Positions 35,346 to 44,203 are shown, counted from the first letter of the stretch. The stretch is DNA of 64,000 nucleotides from Rhodospira trueperi (GCF_900101965.1 NZ_FNAP01000001.1:310001-374000); one strand, 5' to 3'. Numbers and translations are program-made. Notes: generated by a model not told the origin, from the letters alone.

Positions 35346-36104
35346 ATGGGGTTTGCTGAAAGGTTGGCTGCTGTGGGGGGGGAACGCGGAGACCATACTG
35401 TTCGGTCCTTCGACGCCGAGTTGGTGCAACTCGCGAACACCGTCGTGCGGGCCGGCGGGCTGGTCGAGGCGCAACTGGCCGCCGCCGTTCAGGCCCTTGT
35501 CCGGCGTGACAGCCGGTTGGCGGCGGAGGTGGTCGCCGGTGACGCCAAGGTCGATGCCCTGGAACGCGAAATCCAGGACAGCGCGGTTCGGCTGCTGGCG
35601 CTGCGTCAGCCGGTGGCTCAGGACCTTCGCCACATCGTCGCAGCCCTGAAGATCGCGGGCGATCTGGAACGGATCGGCGATTACGGTGCCAACGTCGCCA
35701 AGCGGACGATGGTCGTCAATCAGGCCCCACCGGTGCGGGCTGTCGCGGCCATGCCGCGCATGGCCCGGCTGGCCCAGGAGATCGTCAAGGATGTGCTTGA
35801 CGCCTATGTCGAGCGCGACGTCGAACGCGCCATCGCGGTGTGGCATCGCGACGAGGAAATCGACGAACTGCACACCAGTCTGTTCCGGGAACTGGTGACC
35901 TACATGATGGAAGACCCCCGGAATATTACCTCCTGTACACACCTGATGTTCATCGCCAAGAACGTCGAGCGGATTGGCGATCACGCGACCAACATCGCGG
36001 AGACCATCTACTATCTTGTTCAGGGGCGTCCGCTGAAGGACGTCCGGCCGAAAGGCGCGGGGCACGACTTTGATCCCGCGGTCGGCGAACTCCCTCTGAC
36101 GTGA
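35346..36104 (+). CDS. phoU: Phosphate signalling protein PhoU
   Basis: 252 aa from ATG 35346. The two three-helix-bundle repeats show the metal-binding signatures: LRHIVAALKIAGDLERIGDYGANVAKR in the first half and LMFIAKNVERIGDHATNIAETIYYLVQG in the second. PhoU sits between the Pst transporter and the PhoR kinase and keeps the regulon off when phosphate is plentiful. It is 14 bases after pstB, so co-transcribed. Confidence 0.94.
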   Translation: MGFAERLAAVGGERGDHTVRSFDAELVQLANTVVRAGGLVEAQLAAAVQALVRRDSRLAAEVVAGDAKVDALEREIQDSAVRLLALRQPVAQDLRHIVAALKIAGDLERIGDYGANVAKRTMVVNQAPPVRAVAAMPRMARLAQEIVKDVLDAYVERDVERAIAVWHRDEEIDELHTSLFRELVTYMMEDPRNITSCTHLMFIAKNVERIGDHATNIAETIYYLVQGRPLKDVRPKGAGHDFDPAVGELPLT

Positions 36105-36120
36105 ATGGGTAGTGGAGACC

Positions 36121-36825
36121 ATGGAACCCATGAAGCCGCTGGTGATGATCGTCGAGGACGAGGCCGCGCTGGTCACGGTCCTGCGCTACAATCTAGAGAA
36201 GGAAGGCTATCGGGTCTGCGAGGCCATGGACGGCGAAGAAGCCCTGACGGTGTTCTCGGAAAGCCGGCCCGACCTCGTCCTGCTGGACTGGATGCTGCCG
36301 GGCCTGTCAGGTATCGAGGTGTGCCGCCAGCTTCGCCGCAAACCCGAGGAGCGCGAGGTGCCGATCGTCATGCTGACCGCGCGCGGCGAGGAGGCAGACA
36401 AGGTGCGCGGCCTTAACACCGGGGCCGATGACTACATCACCAAGCCGTTCTCGGTGCCGGAACTGCTGGCCCGGGTGAAGGCGCATCTGCGACGTGTGCA
36501 GCCGTCGCAGCCCAAAGGCGTGCTGGAATACGACACCGTGGTCATGGACCTTGGCGCGCACCGGGTCACGCGGGCGGGGCGGCATGTCCACCTGGGGCCG
36601 ACGGAATTTCGCCTGCTGCGGTTCCTGATGCAGAATCCGGGCAGCGTGTTCTCGCGCGAGGCCCTGCTCAACGCCGTATGGGGGCCGGACATCTACGTCG
36701 AGCCGCGCACCGTCGACGTGCATATCCGCCGTCTGCGCAAGGCCCTGAACACAGAGGGAGAGGTTGACCTGATTCGCACCGTGCGCGCCGCCGGGTACGC
36801 GCTGGACGCCACCGTCACGGCTTAG
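36121..36825 (+). CDS. phoB: Phosphate regulon response regulator PhoB
   Basis: 234 aa from ATG 36121 (a GTG at 36112 and ATG at 36130 are alternatives; GGAG precedes 36121). Receiver: MIVEDEAALVTVLRYNLEKEGY, phospho-Asp VLLDWMLPGLSG, Thr MLTARG, Lys YITKPFSVPELLARVKAHLRR. Winged helix: HLGPTEFRLLRFLMQNPGSVFSREALLNAVWG ... VEPRTVDVHIRRLRKAL. It activates pst and other phosphate genes when phosphorylated by PhoR. phoR is not adjacent. The gene ends with an 11-base convergent overlap with the DUF3108 gene. Confidence 0.95.
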   Translation: MEPMKPLVMIVEDEAALVTVLRYNLEKEGYRVCEAMDGEEALTVFSESRPDLVLLDWMLPGLSGIEVCRQLRRKPEEREVPIVMLTARGEEADKVRGLNTGADDYITKPFSVPELLARVKAHLRRVQPSQPKGVLEYDTVVMDLGAHRVTRAGRHVHLGPTEFRLLRFLMQNPGSVFSREALLNAVWGPDIYVEPRTVDVHIRRLRKALNTEGEVDLIRTVRAAGYALDATVTA

Positions 36826-37618
36826 GATCCTCCAGCGGATCCACCTCGTTGCCGGGGCAGGGCGTTTCAACCGCGCCGCAGCGGCCGACATAGACCAGAT
36901 CGAACAGGCCCCAGCCCTGGTCGACATCGAGTCGCAGCGGGATGGCGAGCCCGTGGTCGGTGACCGCGATCCGCAGGCCACCCTCGCGCCACTCGGCGGC
37001 GTGCTTGTCGCTGAAGCCGCCCAGCGGGTCGAAGCGCACGGTGACTTCGCGCGCGCGCCACGGTTGACCGGCGGTGGTGACGGTCTCGGGCGCTCCGATG
37101 TGGACTCGGGCATCATATCTTAGTTTGCCGTCGTACACAGGCACCACCATTTCGGCGGGGTTGTCGTCGCCCAGGTCCGCCAGCGCGGCAACCCGGCGGC
37201 GCGCGGTCACCAGCGCCGACAGCGGGTCGAGGGTTCCGGCACGCAACTCCGACTCCATGCGGTCGACCGGCTCGCCGTTCTTGTAGCCCTGCGGGATGCC
37301 GTCCGGCTGGTCGTAGGCGACGCGCGTTTCTCCCGTCTTCTCCCATTCCCGGTAGGCGCGCCGGTAGGCGGTGGGCTCCAGCGCGCCGTCGTCGCCGATC
37401 CGGCCGCTGGCCTCCCTGTGGGCGCGGATGCCGCGCAAGGCCCAGAACAGGCCGGTGGCGCGGCCGTTGACGGTGACCCTGTAACGGCCTTCGGTTTCCT
37501 GCAGCCGAACCGCGACGTCTCCGACCGGCAGGCCGAGAAAGCGGGCCGCGTACAACAAATGCTGGTCTTGTTGGGAGGACGCTGGCGCGGGACCCGATGC
37601 GGTGATCGACAGCAGCAC
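36815..37618 (-). CDS. DUF3108-domain periplasmic protein
   Basis: About 267 aa from a GTG at 37618, but the true start is unclear. The codons just upstream (RFVRVIRSGLAAVLLSITASGPAPAS) read as a good signal peptide, yet no ATG, GTG or TTG opens that frame between the pntAA start region and residue V at 37618. The nearest ATG (37677) is in another frame. The mature part, HLLYAARFLGLPVGDVAVRLQETEGRYRVTVNGRATGLFWAL through PLRLDVDQGWGLFDLVYV, matches the DUF3108 pattern of outer-envelope beta proteins of unknown function. A frameshift, an unusual start codon or a base error would all explain it. Confidence 0.7.
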   Translation of the reverse strand: MLLSITASGPAPASSQQDQHLLYAARFLGLPVGDVAVRLQETEGRYRVTVNGRATGLFWALRGIRAHREASGRIGDDGALEPTAYRRAYREWEKTGETRVAYDQPDGIPQGYKNGEPVDRMESELRAGTLDPLSALVTARRRVAALADLGDDNPAEMVVPVYDGKLRYDARVHIGAPETVTTAGQPWRAREVTVRFDPLGGFSDKHAAEWREGGLRIAVTDHGLAIPLRLDVDQGWGLFDLVYVGRCGAVETPCPGNEVDPLEDPKP

Positions 37619-37888
37619 CGCCGCAAGACCGCTGCGGATGACCCTGACGAACCGCGTGCCTGGGACTTTCGGTCCATATTGCGCTGCGAAACGGTGGCCT
37701 TGGGTCGTCCGATCGGCTAGGGTCCCCCCACTTCGGGACGGAGTGTCCCTCCCGTCGGGACGGCGTGTGTGCCCGCGCCTCCGGACATGGTGTTGCCGAA
37801 TCCCCGACCGCTCCCAATATCCGAGCGGGGATGTGGCAACCGTTTCGCCGATACCCGTTATTCGTTGATCGATCGAGGGTTCCAATCC

Positions 37889-39058
37889 ATGAAACTCGCC
37901 GTACCAAAGGAACGCCGTCCCGACGAGGCGCGCGTGGCGATCTCGCCGGAGGTCGCCAAGAAACTGGTCGGGCTTGGTGTCGAGGTGGTGGTGGAAAGCG
38001 GTGCCGGGCTTGGTGCCGATGTCACCGACGCCATGCTCCAGGATGTGGGCGCGACAATCGCCCCGGACGCCAAGACCACGCTGGGCGACGCCGATCTCGT
38101 CTGGAAGGTCCAGAGACCCCTTATGGCCAATGAGGGGACCGCCGACGAGGGCATGGACGAGATCGCCCTGATGAAACGGGGCGCGACGCTGATGTGTCAT
38201 CTGAACGCGCTCACGGAAAAGTCTTTGGTGGATGCGCTTGCGGCGGCCGGGATCTCGGCCTTCGCCATGGAACTGATGCCGCGCATCAGCCGCGCCCAGT
38301 CCATGGACATCCTGAGTTCACAGGCCAACCTTGGCGGTTACAAGGCGGTGATTGAGGCGGCCAACGCCTTCTCCCGCGCCTTCCCCATGATGATGACCGC
38401 CGCCGGCACGGTGCCGCCGGCCCGCGTGCTGGTGTTCGGCGCCGGCGTGGCCGGCCTGCAGGCCGTCGCCACGGCCAAGCGCATGGGCGCCGTCGTCCTG
38501 GCCACCGACGTCCGTCCGGCGACCCGTGAGCAGGTGGAAAGCCTGGGCGGCAAGTTCGTCACCGTCGACGAGGAGATGGAGAAGCAGGCGGAGACGGCGG
38601 GCGGCTACGCCAAGGAGATGCCGCCGGAATACTTCGAGAAGCAGAAGCAGGTCATCTCTGAGGTTCTGAAAAAGACCGACATCGTCATCACCACCGCTCT
38701 GATTCCCGGCCGTCCGGCGCCCAAGCTGGTGACCGCCGAACAGGTCCGGAGCATGAAGAAAGGCTCGGTGATCGTCGACATGGCGGTCGAGGCGGGCGGC
38801 AACTGCGAACTGTCCGAGCCTGACAAGATGGTCGAGGTCGAGGGCGTCAAGATCATCGGCTATCCCAACCTGCCCAGCCGTGTCGCCGCCGACGCCAGCC
38901 CGCTGTTCGCCAAGAACCTGCTGAACTTCTTCACGCCCCAGTTCGACAAGGAGGCCAAGGCCCTCAAACTGAACTGGGAGGATGAGACGGTGAAAGGGAC
39001 CTGCGTCACCCACGACGGCAAGGTCGTACACCCCAGGCTCGTCGAAGGCTCGAACTAG
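37889..39058 (+). CDS. pntAA: NAD(P) transhydrogenase subunit alpha part 1 (NAD-binding, domain I)
   Basis: 389 aa from ATG 37889 (MKLAVPKERRPDEARVAISPEVAKKL). The alanine-dehydrogenase/transhydrogenase fold carries the NAD motif VLVFGAGVAGLQAVATAKRMGAVV and PGRPAPKLVTAEQVRSMKKGSVIVDMA. The order of three genes, a soluble domain I followed by a split membrane subunit, is as in Rhodospirillum rubrum. The complex uses the proton gradient to reduce NADP with NADH. It is separated from pntAB by 12 bases. Confidence 0.95.
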   Translation: MKLAVPKERRPDEARVAISPEVAKKLVGLGVEVVVESGAGLGADVTDAMLQDVGATIAPDAKTTLGDADLVWKVQRPLMANEGTADEGMDEIALMKRGATLMCHLNALTEKSLVDALAAAGISAFAMELMPRISRAQSMDILSSQANLGGYKAVIEAANAFSRAFPMMMTAAGTVPPARVLVFGAGVAGLQAVATAKRMGAVVLATDVRPATREQVESLGGKFVTVDEEMEKQAETAGGYAKEMPPEYFEKQKQVISEVLKKTDIVITTALIPGRPAPKLVTAEQVRSMKKGSVIVDMAVEAGGNCELSEPDKMVEVEGVKIIGYPNLPSRVAADASPLFAKNLLNFFTPQFDKEAKALKLNWEDETVKGTCVTHDGKVVHPRLVEGSN

Positions 39059-39070
39059 GAGAGGGACACC

Positions 39071-39493
39071 ATGGCCAATCAACCCGATACCATCGCGTCC
39101 CAGGTCGATGCGCTCGCCGAACAGGCGGGGACACTGGCCGAGCAGGCGCGCACTCTGGCCGAGCAGGTCGCCGGCTCGGCGATGGGCTCGGCTGGCGCCG
39201 CCAGTCATGCGGGCGAGTTCTGGTGGCTGTTCACCGTGTTCGTGCTGGCCTGCTTCATCGGCTTCTATGTCGTCTGGAGCGTCACGCCAGCGCTGCACTC
39301 GCCCTTGATGGGTGTGACCAACGCCATTTCGTCGGTGATCATCGTTGGTGCCCTGATCGCCGCCGGCCCGGCCGAGTTCACCAGTGCAAGCTGGCTGGGC
39401 CTTGCCGCCGTGCTGTTGGCGTCGATCAACATCTTCGGCGGTTTCATCGTGACCGAGCGCATGCTCGCCATGTTCAAGAAGAAAAAGACATAA
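39071..39493 (+). CDS. pntAB: NAD(P) transhydrogenase subunit alpha part 2 (membrane)
   Basis: 140 aa. An N-terminal Ala/Glu/Gln-rich amphipathic stretch (heptads with AEQA repeats) is followed by three or four TM helices: [55 protein letters not shown]. This is the separate membrane part of domain II. Ribosome site AGGAGAGGG. Confidence 0.93.
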   Translation: MANQPDTIASQVDALAEQAGTLAEQARTLAEQVAGSAMGSAGAASHAGEFWWLFTVFVLACFIGFYVVWSVTPALHSPLMGVTNAISSVIIVGALIAAGPAEFTSASWLGLAAVLLASINIFGGFIVTERMLAMFKKKKT

Positions 39494-39505
39494 GGAGGGC
39501 GAGAC

Positions 39506-40897
39506 ATGACCTCGGGTCTGACAATGCTGGCCTATCTGGTCGCTGCGGTGTGCTTCATCCTGGCACTCAGGGGCCTGTCTTCTCCCACCAGCGCGCGGCA
39601 GGGCAACCTGTTCGGCATGATCGGCATGGTCATCGCCGTTTTGACCACCCTGATCTCGCCGAACGTGGTCAACTACCTGCCCATGGCGCTCGCGGTGGCC
39701 ATCGGTGGCGGCATCGGCGCGGTGGTGGCGCGCAAGGTGCAGATGACGGCGCTGCCGCAGTTGGTGGCGGCGTTCCACTCTCTCGTGGGTATGGCCGCCG
39801 TGCTGGTGGCCTGGGCCGCGCTGCTGACGCCGGAGAACTACGGCATCGGCGCCGTGGGCTCGGTGCCGATCTCCAGCATGATCGAGATGTCGCTGGGCCT
39901 GGCCATCGGTGCCATTACGTTCTCGGGATCGGTGATCGCCTTCGCTAAGCTTCAGGGCTTGGTGTCTGGCGCCCCGGTGATCTTCAAGGGCCAGCACCAA
40001 CTGAACGCCGCGCTGGGGATTGCCATCCTGGTGCTGCTGGTCATCTTCTGTGCCACCGAAAGCTATGTCGTCTTCGGCCTGCTGACGGCGCTGGCCTTCA
40101 TTCTCGGCTTCCTGCTCATCATCCCCATCGGCGGCGCCGACATGCCGGTGGTGATTTCCATGCTCAACAGCTACTCGGGCTGGGCCGCGGCCGGTATCGG
40201 CTTCACGCTGGGCAACCCGCTGTTGATCGTGGCCGGCGCGCTTGTGGGCTCCTCCGGCGCCATCCTGTCCTACATCATGTGTAAGGGCATGAACCGGTCG
40301 ATCTTCAACGTCATCCTGGGCGGCTTCGGCGGCGAGGGTGTCACGGCGGCGGCCGGCACGGACGGCGATAAGGCGGTCAAGCCGGGCAGCGCCGACGACG
40401 CCAGCTTCATCATGAAGAACGCCTCCAAGGTCATCATCGTGCCGGGCTATGGCATGGCGGTGGCCCAGGCCCAGCATGCCCTGCGCGAGATGGCGGACAA
40501 GCTGAAGGCCGAGGGCATCGACGTGAAGTACGCCATCCACCCGGTGGCGGGCCGCATGCCGGGGCACATGAACGTGCTGCTGGCCGAGGCCAACGTGCCT
40601 TATGACGAGGTGTTCGAACTGGAGGACATCAACACCGAGTTCTCCACCGCCGACGTGGCCTATGTCATCGGCGCCAACGACGTCACCAACCCGTCGGCTA
40701 AGACCGACTCGTCCAGCCCGATCTACGGCATGCCGGTGCTGGATGTGGAGAACGCGGGTACGGTGCTGTTCGTGAAGCGCTCCATGGCGTCGGGCTACGC
40801 GGGCGTGCAGAACCCGCTGTTCTTCAAGGACAACACGATGATGCTCTTCGGTGATGCCAAGAAGATGACCGAGGAGATCGTGCAGGCGATGGATTAA
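39506..40897 (+). CDS. pntB: NAD(P) transhydrogenase subunit beta
   Basis: 463 aa. The first 260 residues have eight or nine TM helices. Conserved His and Asn/Ser positions of the proton channel lie in LVAAFHSLVGMAAVLVAWA and ISMLNSYSGWAAAGIGFTLGNPLLIVAGALVGSSGAILSYIMCKGMNRS. The C-terminal NADP-binding domain III follows: VIIVPGYGMAVAQAQHALREMADKL, HPVAGRMPGHMNVLLAEANVPYDEVFELEDIN, YVIGANDVTNPSAKT. Full length, last gene of the operon. Confidence 0.95.
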   Translation: MTSGLTMLAYLVAAVCFILALRGLSSPTSARQGNLFGMIGMVIAVLTTLISPNVVNYLPMALAVAIGGGIGAVVARKVQMTALPQLVAAFHSLVGMAAVLVAWAALLTPENYGIGAVGSVPISSMIEMSLGLAIGAITFSGSVIAFAKLQGLVSGAPVIFKGQHQLNAALGIAILVLLVIFCATESYVVFGLLTALAFILGFLLIIPIGGADMPVVISMLNSYSGWAAAGIGFTLGNPLLIVAGALVGSSGAILSYIMCKGMNRSIFNVILGGFGGEGVTAAAGTDGDKAVKPGSADDASFIMKNASKVIIVPGYGMAVAQAQHALREMADKLKAEGIDVKYAIHPVAGRMPGHMNVLLAEANVPYDEVFELEDINTEFSTADVAYVIGANDVTNPSAKTDSSSPIYGMPVLDVENAGTVLFVKRSMASGYAGVQNPLFFKDNTMMLFGDAKKMTEEIVQAMD

Positions 40898-40912
40898 CAC
40901 GAACACGGTGTG

Positions 40913-40983
40913 GTGTCGGGCGGGTGGCCGAAAGGCACCCGCCGTCCACCCTCTTTCGGGCGGCTGTCTTTCGGGCAGCCGCC
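40913..40983 (+). repeat. Direct repeat unit A (tandem pair with 41128-41210)
   Basis: Begins GTGTCGGGCGGGTGGCCGAA, continues AGGCACCCGCC, and ends with GGCGGCTGTCTTTCGGGCAG. The stems GGGCGGGTG.C/GGCACCCGCC and GGCTG/CAGCC pair internally. A closely similar unit lies about 215 nt downstream in the same orientation. Confidence 0.7.
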
Positions 40984-41042
40984 CTGTTTTTTGCGGGGCG
41001 GGAGGACGTCTCCCGCCCGAACCCGTTCGCTGCTCCCGCCGC

Positions 41043-41085
41043 AGGGCGGATTCGATCCGCGACGCGGGGCCAATCCACCGCGTGG
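41043..41085 (-). repeat. Dispersed hairpin repeat, copy 2
   Basis: Reverse complement of the element at 862-903, with about 39 of 43 positions shared: AGGGCGGATTCGATCCGCGA then CGCGGGGCCAATCCACCGCGTGG. It lies between the two direct repeat units of the same gap. Confidence 0.75.
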
Positions 41086-41127
41086 AGCGAGCAAACCGGA
41101 TGATTGGTTCGGTGCGCGGGCGGTCAA

Positions 41128-41210
41128 GTGTCGGGCGGGTGACCGAAGGGCACCCGCTACCCGTCGGTTCGAAGGCGGCTGTCCTTCGGCCAGCCTCCCT
41201 ACGTGGTGCG
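41128..41210 (+). repeat. Direct repeat unit B
   Basis: Begins GTGTCGGGCGGGTGACCGAA, continues GGGCACCCGC, and ends GGCGGCTGTCCTTCGGCCAG with CCTCCC. It matches unit A (40913-40983) over most of its length, with the same internal stems. The whole 434-base gap between pntB and ubiA (40898-41331) is repeat DNA and holds no gene that I can support. Confidence 0.7.
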
Positions 41211-41242
41211 GTCGGCACGGCGCGACGCGCCGAACGGACCAG

Positions 41243-41276
41243 ACAAAGAAGGCCCATGGTCCGGGGACCATGGGCC
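41243..41276 (-). terminator. Intrinsic terminator of ubiA
   Basis: GGCCCATGGTCC and GGACCATGGGCC form a perfect 12-bp stem (41251-41276). On the minus strand it is followed by TTCTTTGTCT. It lies 55 bases past the ubiA stop. Confidence 0.65.
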
Positions 41277-41331
41277 TGGGCGCGACGGGCCGTTCCGCCT
41301 GACTTCGGCTGAAGCGGACCTCGCGTCTTAA

Positions 41332-42276
41332 CTACATGCCCCCGTCGCCGGTCAGCACGCGGCCGACCACGATCACGATGAACAGCAACGCCCCCATCCA
41401 CTTGTTGGACTTGAACTTGGTCAGACAGTCCGAACCGTCGTTGATATCGACCTGAATCACCTGCCACAGCAGGTGAACGTACGGCAGCACCAGCCAGACG
41501 AAGAACATCCAGTGCAGGCCGGCCAGCCACCCGGACACGCCCACCAGGGCGATGAAGATGGTGCTGAACAGCAGCAGGACCGGCTGGGTGTTCTGGCCCA
41601 GCGCCAGGGCCGAGGACTTCACGCCGACCAGCAGGTCGTCTTCCTTGTCCTGGTGGGCGTAGATGGTGTCGTAGTGCAGGGTCCAGAACCAGCAGGCCAC
41701 GTACAGGACGATGGGGGCCCAGTCCAACTCGCCGCGCACGGCCGCCCATCCCATCAGGGCGCCGTAGGTGAAGGTGATGCCCAGCCACGCCTGGGGCCAG
41801 TAGGTGATCCGCTTCATGAAGGGATAAGCGAACACCAGGGGCAGGGAGATGATGCCCAGGATGATGGCGAACCCGTTCAGGGACAGCAGCACCGCCAAGC
41901 CGATCAACATCAGGATCACAAGGAATATCTTGGCCTGGGTTGGCGAGACGACGCCGGCGGCAATGGGCCGGGCCGCCGTGCGCGCCACCTGGGCGTCGAT
42001 GTTCCGGTCAACGAGATCATTGTAGGTGCAGCCGGCTCCGCGCATGACCACGGACCCGATCAGGAACAGCACCAGCAGCACCGGATCCGGCAGGTAGTAC
42101 GTGGAGGCATCGGCGGCCATGGCCGTGCTCCACCAGCACGGCCACATCAGCAACCACCAGCCGATCGGCCGGTCGAGACGCATCAGTTTCGCATACGGCA
42201 GCAATGGCCCCGGCACAATCCGGTCCACCAATCCCTTCACGGGCATGTCGCCGATCAGGTTCTCGCTTTTTGACAT
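41332..42276 (-). CDS. ubiA: 4-hydroxybenzoate polyprenyltransferase UbiA
   Basis: 314 aa from ATG 42276, with GAGGAG 4 nt upstream. Nine hydrophobic helices. The two Asp-rich motifs that bind Mg-prenyl diphosphate are present: CTYNDLVDRNIDAQVARTAARPI and YDTIYAHQDKEDDLLVGVKSSAL. The N-terminal LMRLDRPIGWWLLMWPCWW is typical. It attaches the polyprenyl tail to 4-hydroxybenzoate in ubiquinone synthesis at the inner membrane. It stands alone and is followed by a terminator. Confidence 0.94.
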   Translation of the reverse strand: MSKSENLIGDMPVKGLVDRIVPGPLLPYAKLMRLDRPIGWWLLMWPCWWSTAMAADASTYYLPDPVLLVLFLIGSVVMRGAGCTYNDLVDRNIDAQVARTAARPIAAGVVSPTQAKIFLVILMLIGLAVLLSLNGFAIILGIISLPLVFAYPFMKRITYWPQAWLGITFTYGALMGWAAVRGELDWAPIVLYVACWFWTLHYDTIYAHQDKEDDLLVGVKSSALALGQNTQPVLLLFSTIFIALVGVSGWLAGLHWMFFVWLVLPYVHLLWQVIQVDINDGSDCLTKFKSNKWMGALLFIVIVVGRVLTGDGGM

Positions 42277-42394
42277 GGTCTCCTCGCCCCACCGTGGCCA
42301 TCGCGGCGTGCGACCGCCGTTACGTTTGGGAGGGACCTTACGGGCATGAGCGATCCGGCTCAAGTATCCCTTGGCCCGGCGGGAGCCTGTCCGT

Positions 42395-43108
42395 TCAGTC
42401 GGAGGCGAAGGCGAGGTTGATGCGCCGGTTGTGCTTGCCCTTCTTCTCGATCTTGGTGACCGCGACCGGGCCGATCTCGCCGGTGCGCGCGACGTGGGTT
42501 CCGCCGCAGGGTTGCAGGTCGATGCCGTCAACGTCGATGAGCCGCACCCGGCCGGTTCCCATCGGCGGCTTGACCGACATGGTGCGCACCAGATCGGGCT
42601 GGGCGGTCATTTCGTCGTCGCTGATCCAGCGCATGCCGACTGAAGCATCGCGGGCGACCAGGTCGTTGAGCGCGGCGGTCAGACTGTCCTTGTCCACGGT
42701 CTTTTCGGGCAGGTCGAAGTCGAGCCGGCCCTTGCCGTCGCCGACGCTGCCGCCCGTCACCCCGCCGGCCACCAGGGAACTGAGCAGGTGCAGGCAGGTG
42801 TGCATGCGCATCAGGCGGTGGCGCCGATCCCAGTCGATCTCCGCCGTCACGGCCGCGCCGGGGGCGGGCAGGGCGGCGCCCTCGGCCGGAACATGGATGA
42901 TCCCGTCGCCGTCGGGGGCCTTGCGGGTGTCCACGATGTCCACGACGGTGCCGTCCTCCAGGCGCAGCCGGCCGGTGTCGCCGGGTTGTCCGCCGCCCAT
43001 GGGGTAGAACACCGTGCGGTCCAGGCGGATGCCCTCCGGTCCGGCGGCGGTCACTGTGGCGTCACAGGCGTTCAGGTAGGCATCGGTTCGGAACAGTTCT
43101 TCGGTCAC
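42395..43108 (-). CDS. AlaX-like alanyl-tRNA editing protein
   Basis: 237 aa from GTG 43108 with GGGAGGAAG upstream. An N-terminal beta-barrel like that of AlaRS (LDRTVFYPMGGGQPGDTGRL) precedes the editing domain, whose zinc ligands are MRMHTCLHLLSS (HxxxH) and QPCGGTHVARTGEIG (CxxxH). It should hydrolyse Ser-tRNA(Ala) or Gly-tRNA(Ala) in trans. It is 14 bases downstream of the threonine dehydratase-like gene and therefore co-transcribed. Confidence 0.9.
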   Translation of the reverse strand: MTEELFRTDAYLNACDATVTAAGPEGIRLDRTVFYPMGGGQPGDTGRLRLEDGTVVDIVDTRKAPDGDGIIHVPAEGAALPAPGAAVTAEIDWDRRHRLMRMHTCLHLLSSLVAGGVTGGSVGDGKGRLDFDLPEKTVDKDSLTAALNDLVARDASVGMRWISDDEMTAQPDLVRTMSVKPPMGTGRVRLIDVDGIDLQPCGGTHVARTGEIGPVAVTKIEKKGKHNRRINLAFASD

Positions 43109-43122
43109 GGGCTTCCTCCCGG

Positions 43123-44136
43123 TCAGGACTCCAGGGTGGACAGGGCACGGGTGAACAGGGCGCGGTCGGCGTTGCCGCCCGAGAGTATCAGGCCCACCCG
43201 TTTTCCGGCCAGCCCCAGCGCGTCGCGGTGGCGCAGCAGCGCGGCCAGCGGCGCCGCCCCGGCCCCCTCGGCGACGTTGTGGGTGGCCGAGAACATCAGG
43301 CCCATGGCCGCCAGAATTTCGTCGTCGGTGACGGTCAGCACATCCTCGGCCCCGCGCAGGATGGCACCCAGGGCCTCCGGATTGGGAACGCGCACGGCGA
43401 TGCCGTCGGCGAGGGTCTCGGCGCTCTCGCACGACACCGGCTCCCCCGCCCGGAACGAGCGGCGGTAGGCGTCCACCGTCTCGTTGACGACGCCGTAGAT
43501 GCGGGTGCGCAGACCCAGGGCATCACGCGCCGACATCAGGCCGCAGATGCCCGATCCGAGGCCGATGGGCACGAACACGGCGTCGAGGTCGGGGGCCGCG
43601 GTGAACAGCTCCAGGGCGTAGGTGCCGACGCCGGCCACCAGCCAGGGGTGGAAGGCCGGCACCATGTGAAGACCCTGTTCGGTGGACAACGCCTGGGCGT
43701 GGGCTATGGACTCGACGAAGTCGTCCCCGTGCTCGATCAGCGTGGCGCCGTAGGCGCGCATGGCCGCGTTCTTCTCCGGGTTGTTGCCGTGCGGGACCAC
43801 GATCGTGGCCGACAGTCCCACGTGACGCGCGGCCAGGGCGATCGACTGCCCATGATTGCCGCGCGTGGCGCAGACCACGCCCTCAAGGCTCGGACGTTCG
43901 GACTTCAGGGGAATCATGTAGACCATCCCCCCGCGCACCTTGAAGGCCCCGGTCTGGTTGTGATTCTCGTGCTTGACCAGAACGTCGCAGCCGGTTGCCG
44001 CGTTCAGCAGCGGCCACGTGATCTGAGGCGTCGGGGCGAGCAGACCGGCGATCATGTCGCGTGCGGCCTCCAGGCCGCCGCGACTGACGATCTGCGCGGT
44101 GAAACGGCCGGGGGCAGGATGGGGCAGGGCGGTCAT
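43123..44136 (-). CDS. Threonine dehydratase-like PLP enzyme (fold type II)
   Basis: 337 aa. The PLP lysine is in HNQTGAFKVRGGMVYM; the Ser/Asn loop is ATRGNHGQSIALAAR; the phosphate-binding glycine loop is PIGLGSGICGLMSA; and SGGNADRALF is near the end. There is no C-terminal ACT regulatory domain, so it is of the catabolic or hydroxy-amino-acid dehydratase type. Substrates could be threonine, serine or 3-hydroxyaspartate. It is divergent from a MocR regulator that shares its promoter region, which suggests induction by an amino acid. Confidence 0.85.
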   Translation of the reverse strand: MTALPHPAPGRFTAQIVSRGGLEAARDMIAGLLAPTPQITWPLLNAATGCDVLVKHENHNQTGAFKVRGGMVYMIPLKSERPSLEGVVCATRGNHGQSIALAARHVGLSATIVVPHGNNPEKNAAMRAYGATLIEHGDDFVESIAHAQALSTEQGLHMVPAFHPWLVAGVGTYALELFTAAPDLDAVFVPIGLGSGICGLMSARDALGLRTRIYGVVNETVDAYRRSFRAGEPVSCESAETLADGIAVRVPNPEALGAILRGAEDVLTVTDDEILAAMGLMFSATHNVAEGAGAAPLAALLRHRDALGLAGKRVGLILSGGNADRALFTRALSTLES

Positions 44137-44203
44137 GGCGGGCCTCCATGGGCGGTCGGCGACAGGGGCGGAAGTGGTTCCCGATGGCCGATCGGTGGGT
44201 GTA

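Noticed and set aside
38318-41788. 1156-codon open frame antisense to pntAA-pntAB-pntB
   Set aside because: Composition is His/Arg/Gly-rich, it covers three intact conserved genes and a repeat gap; a GC-driven shadow frame.
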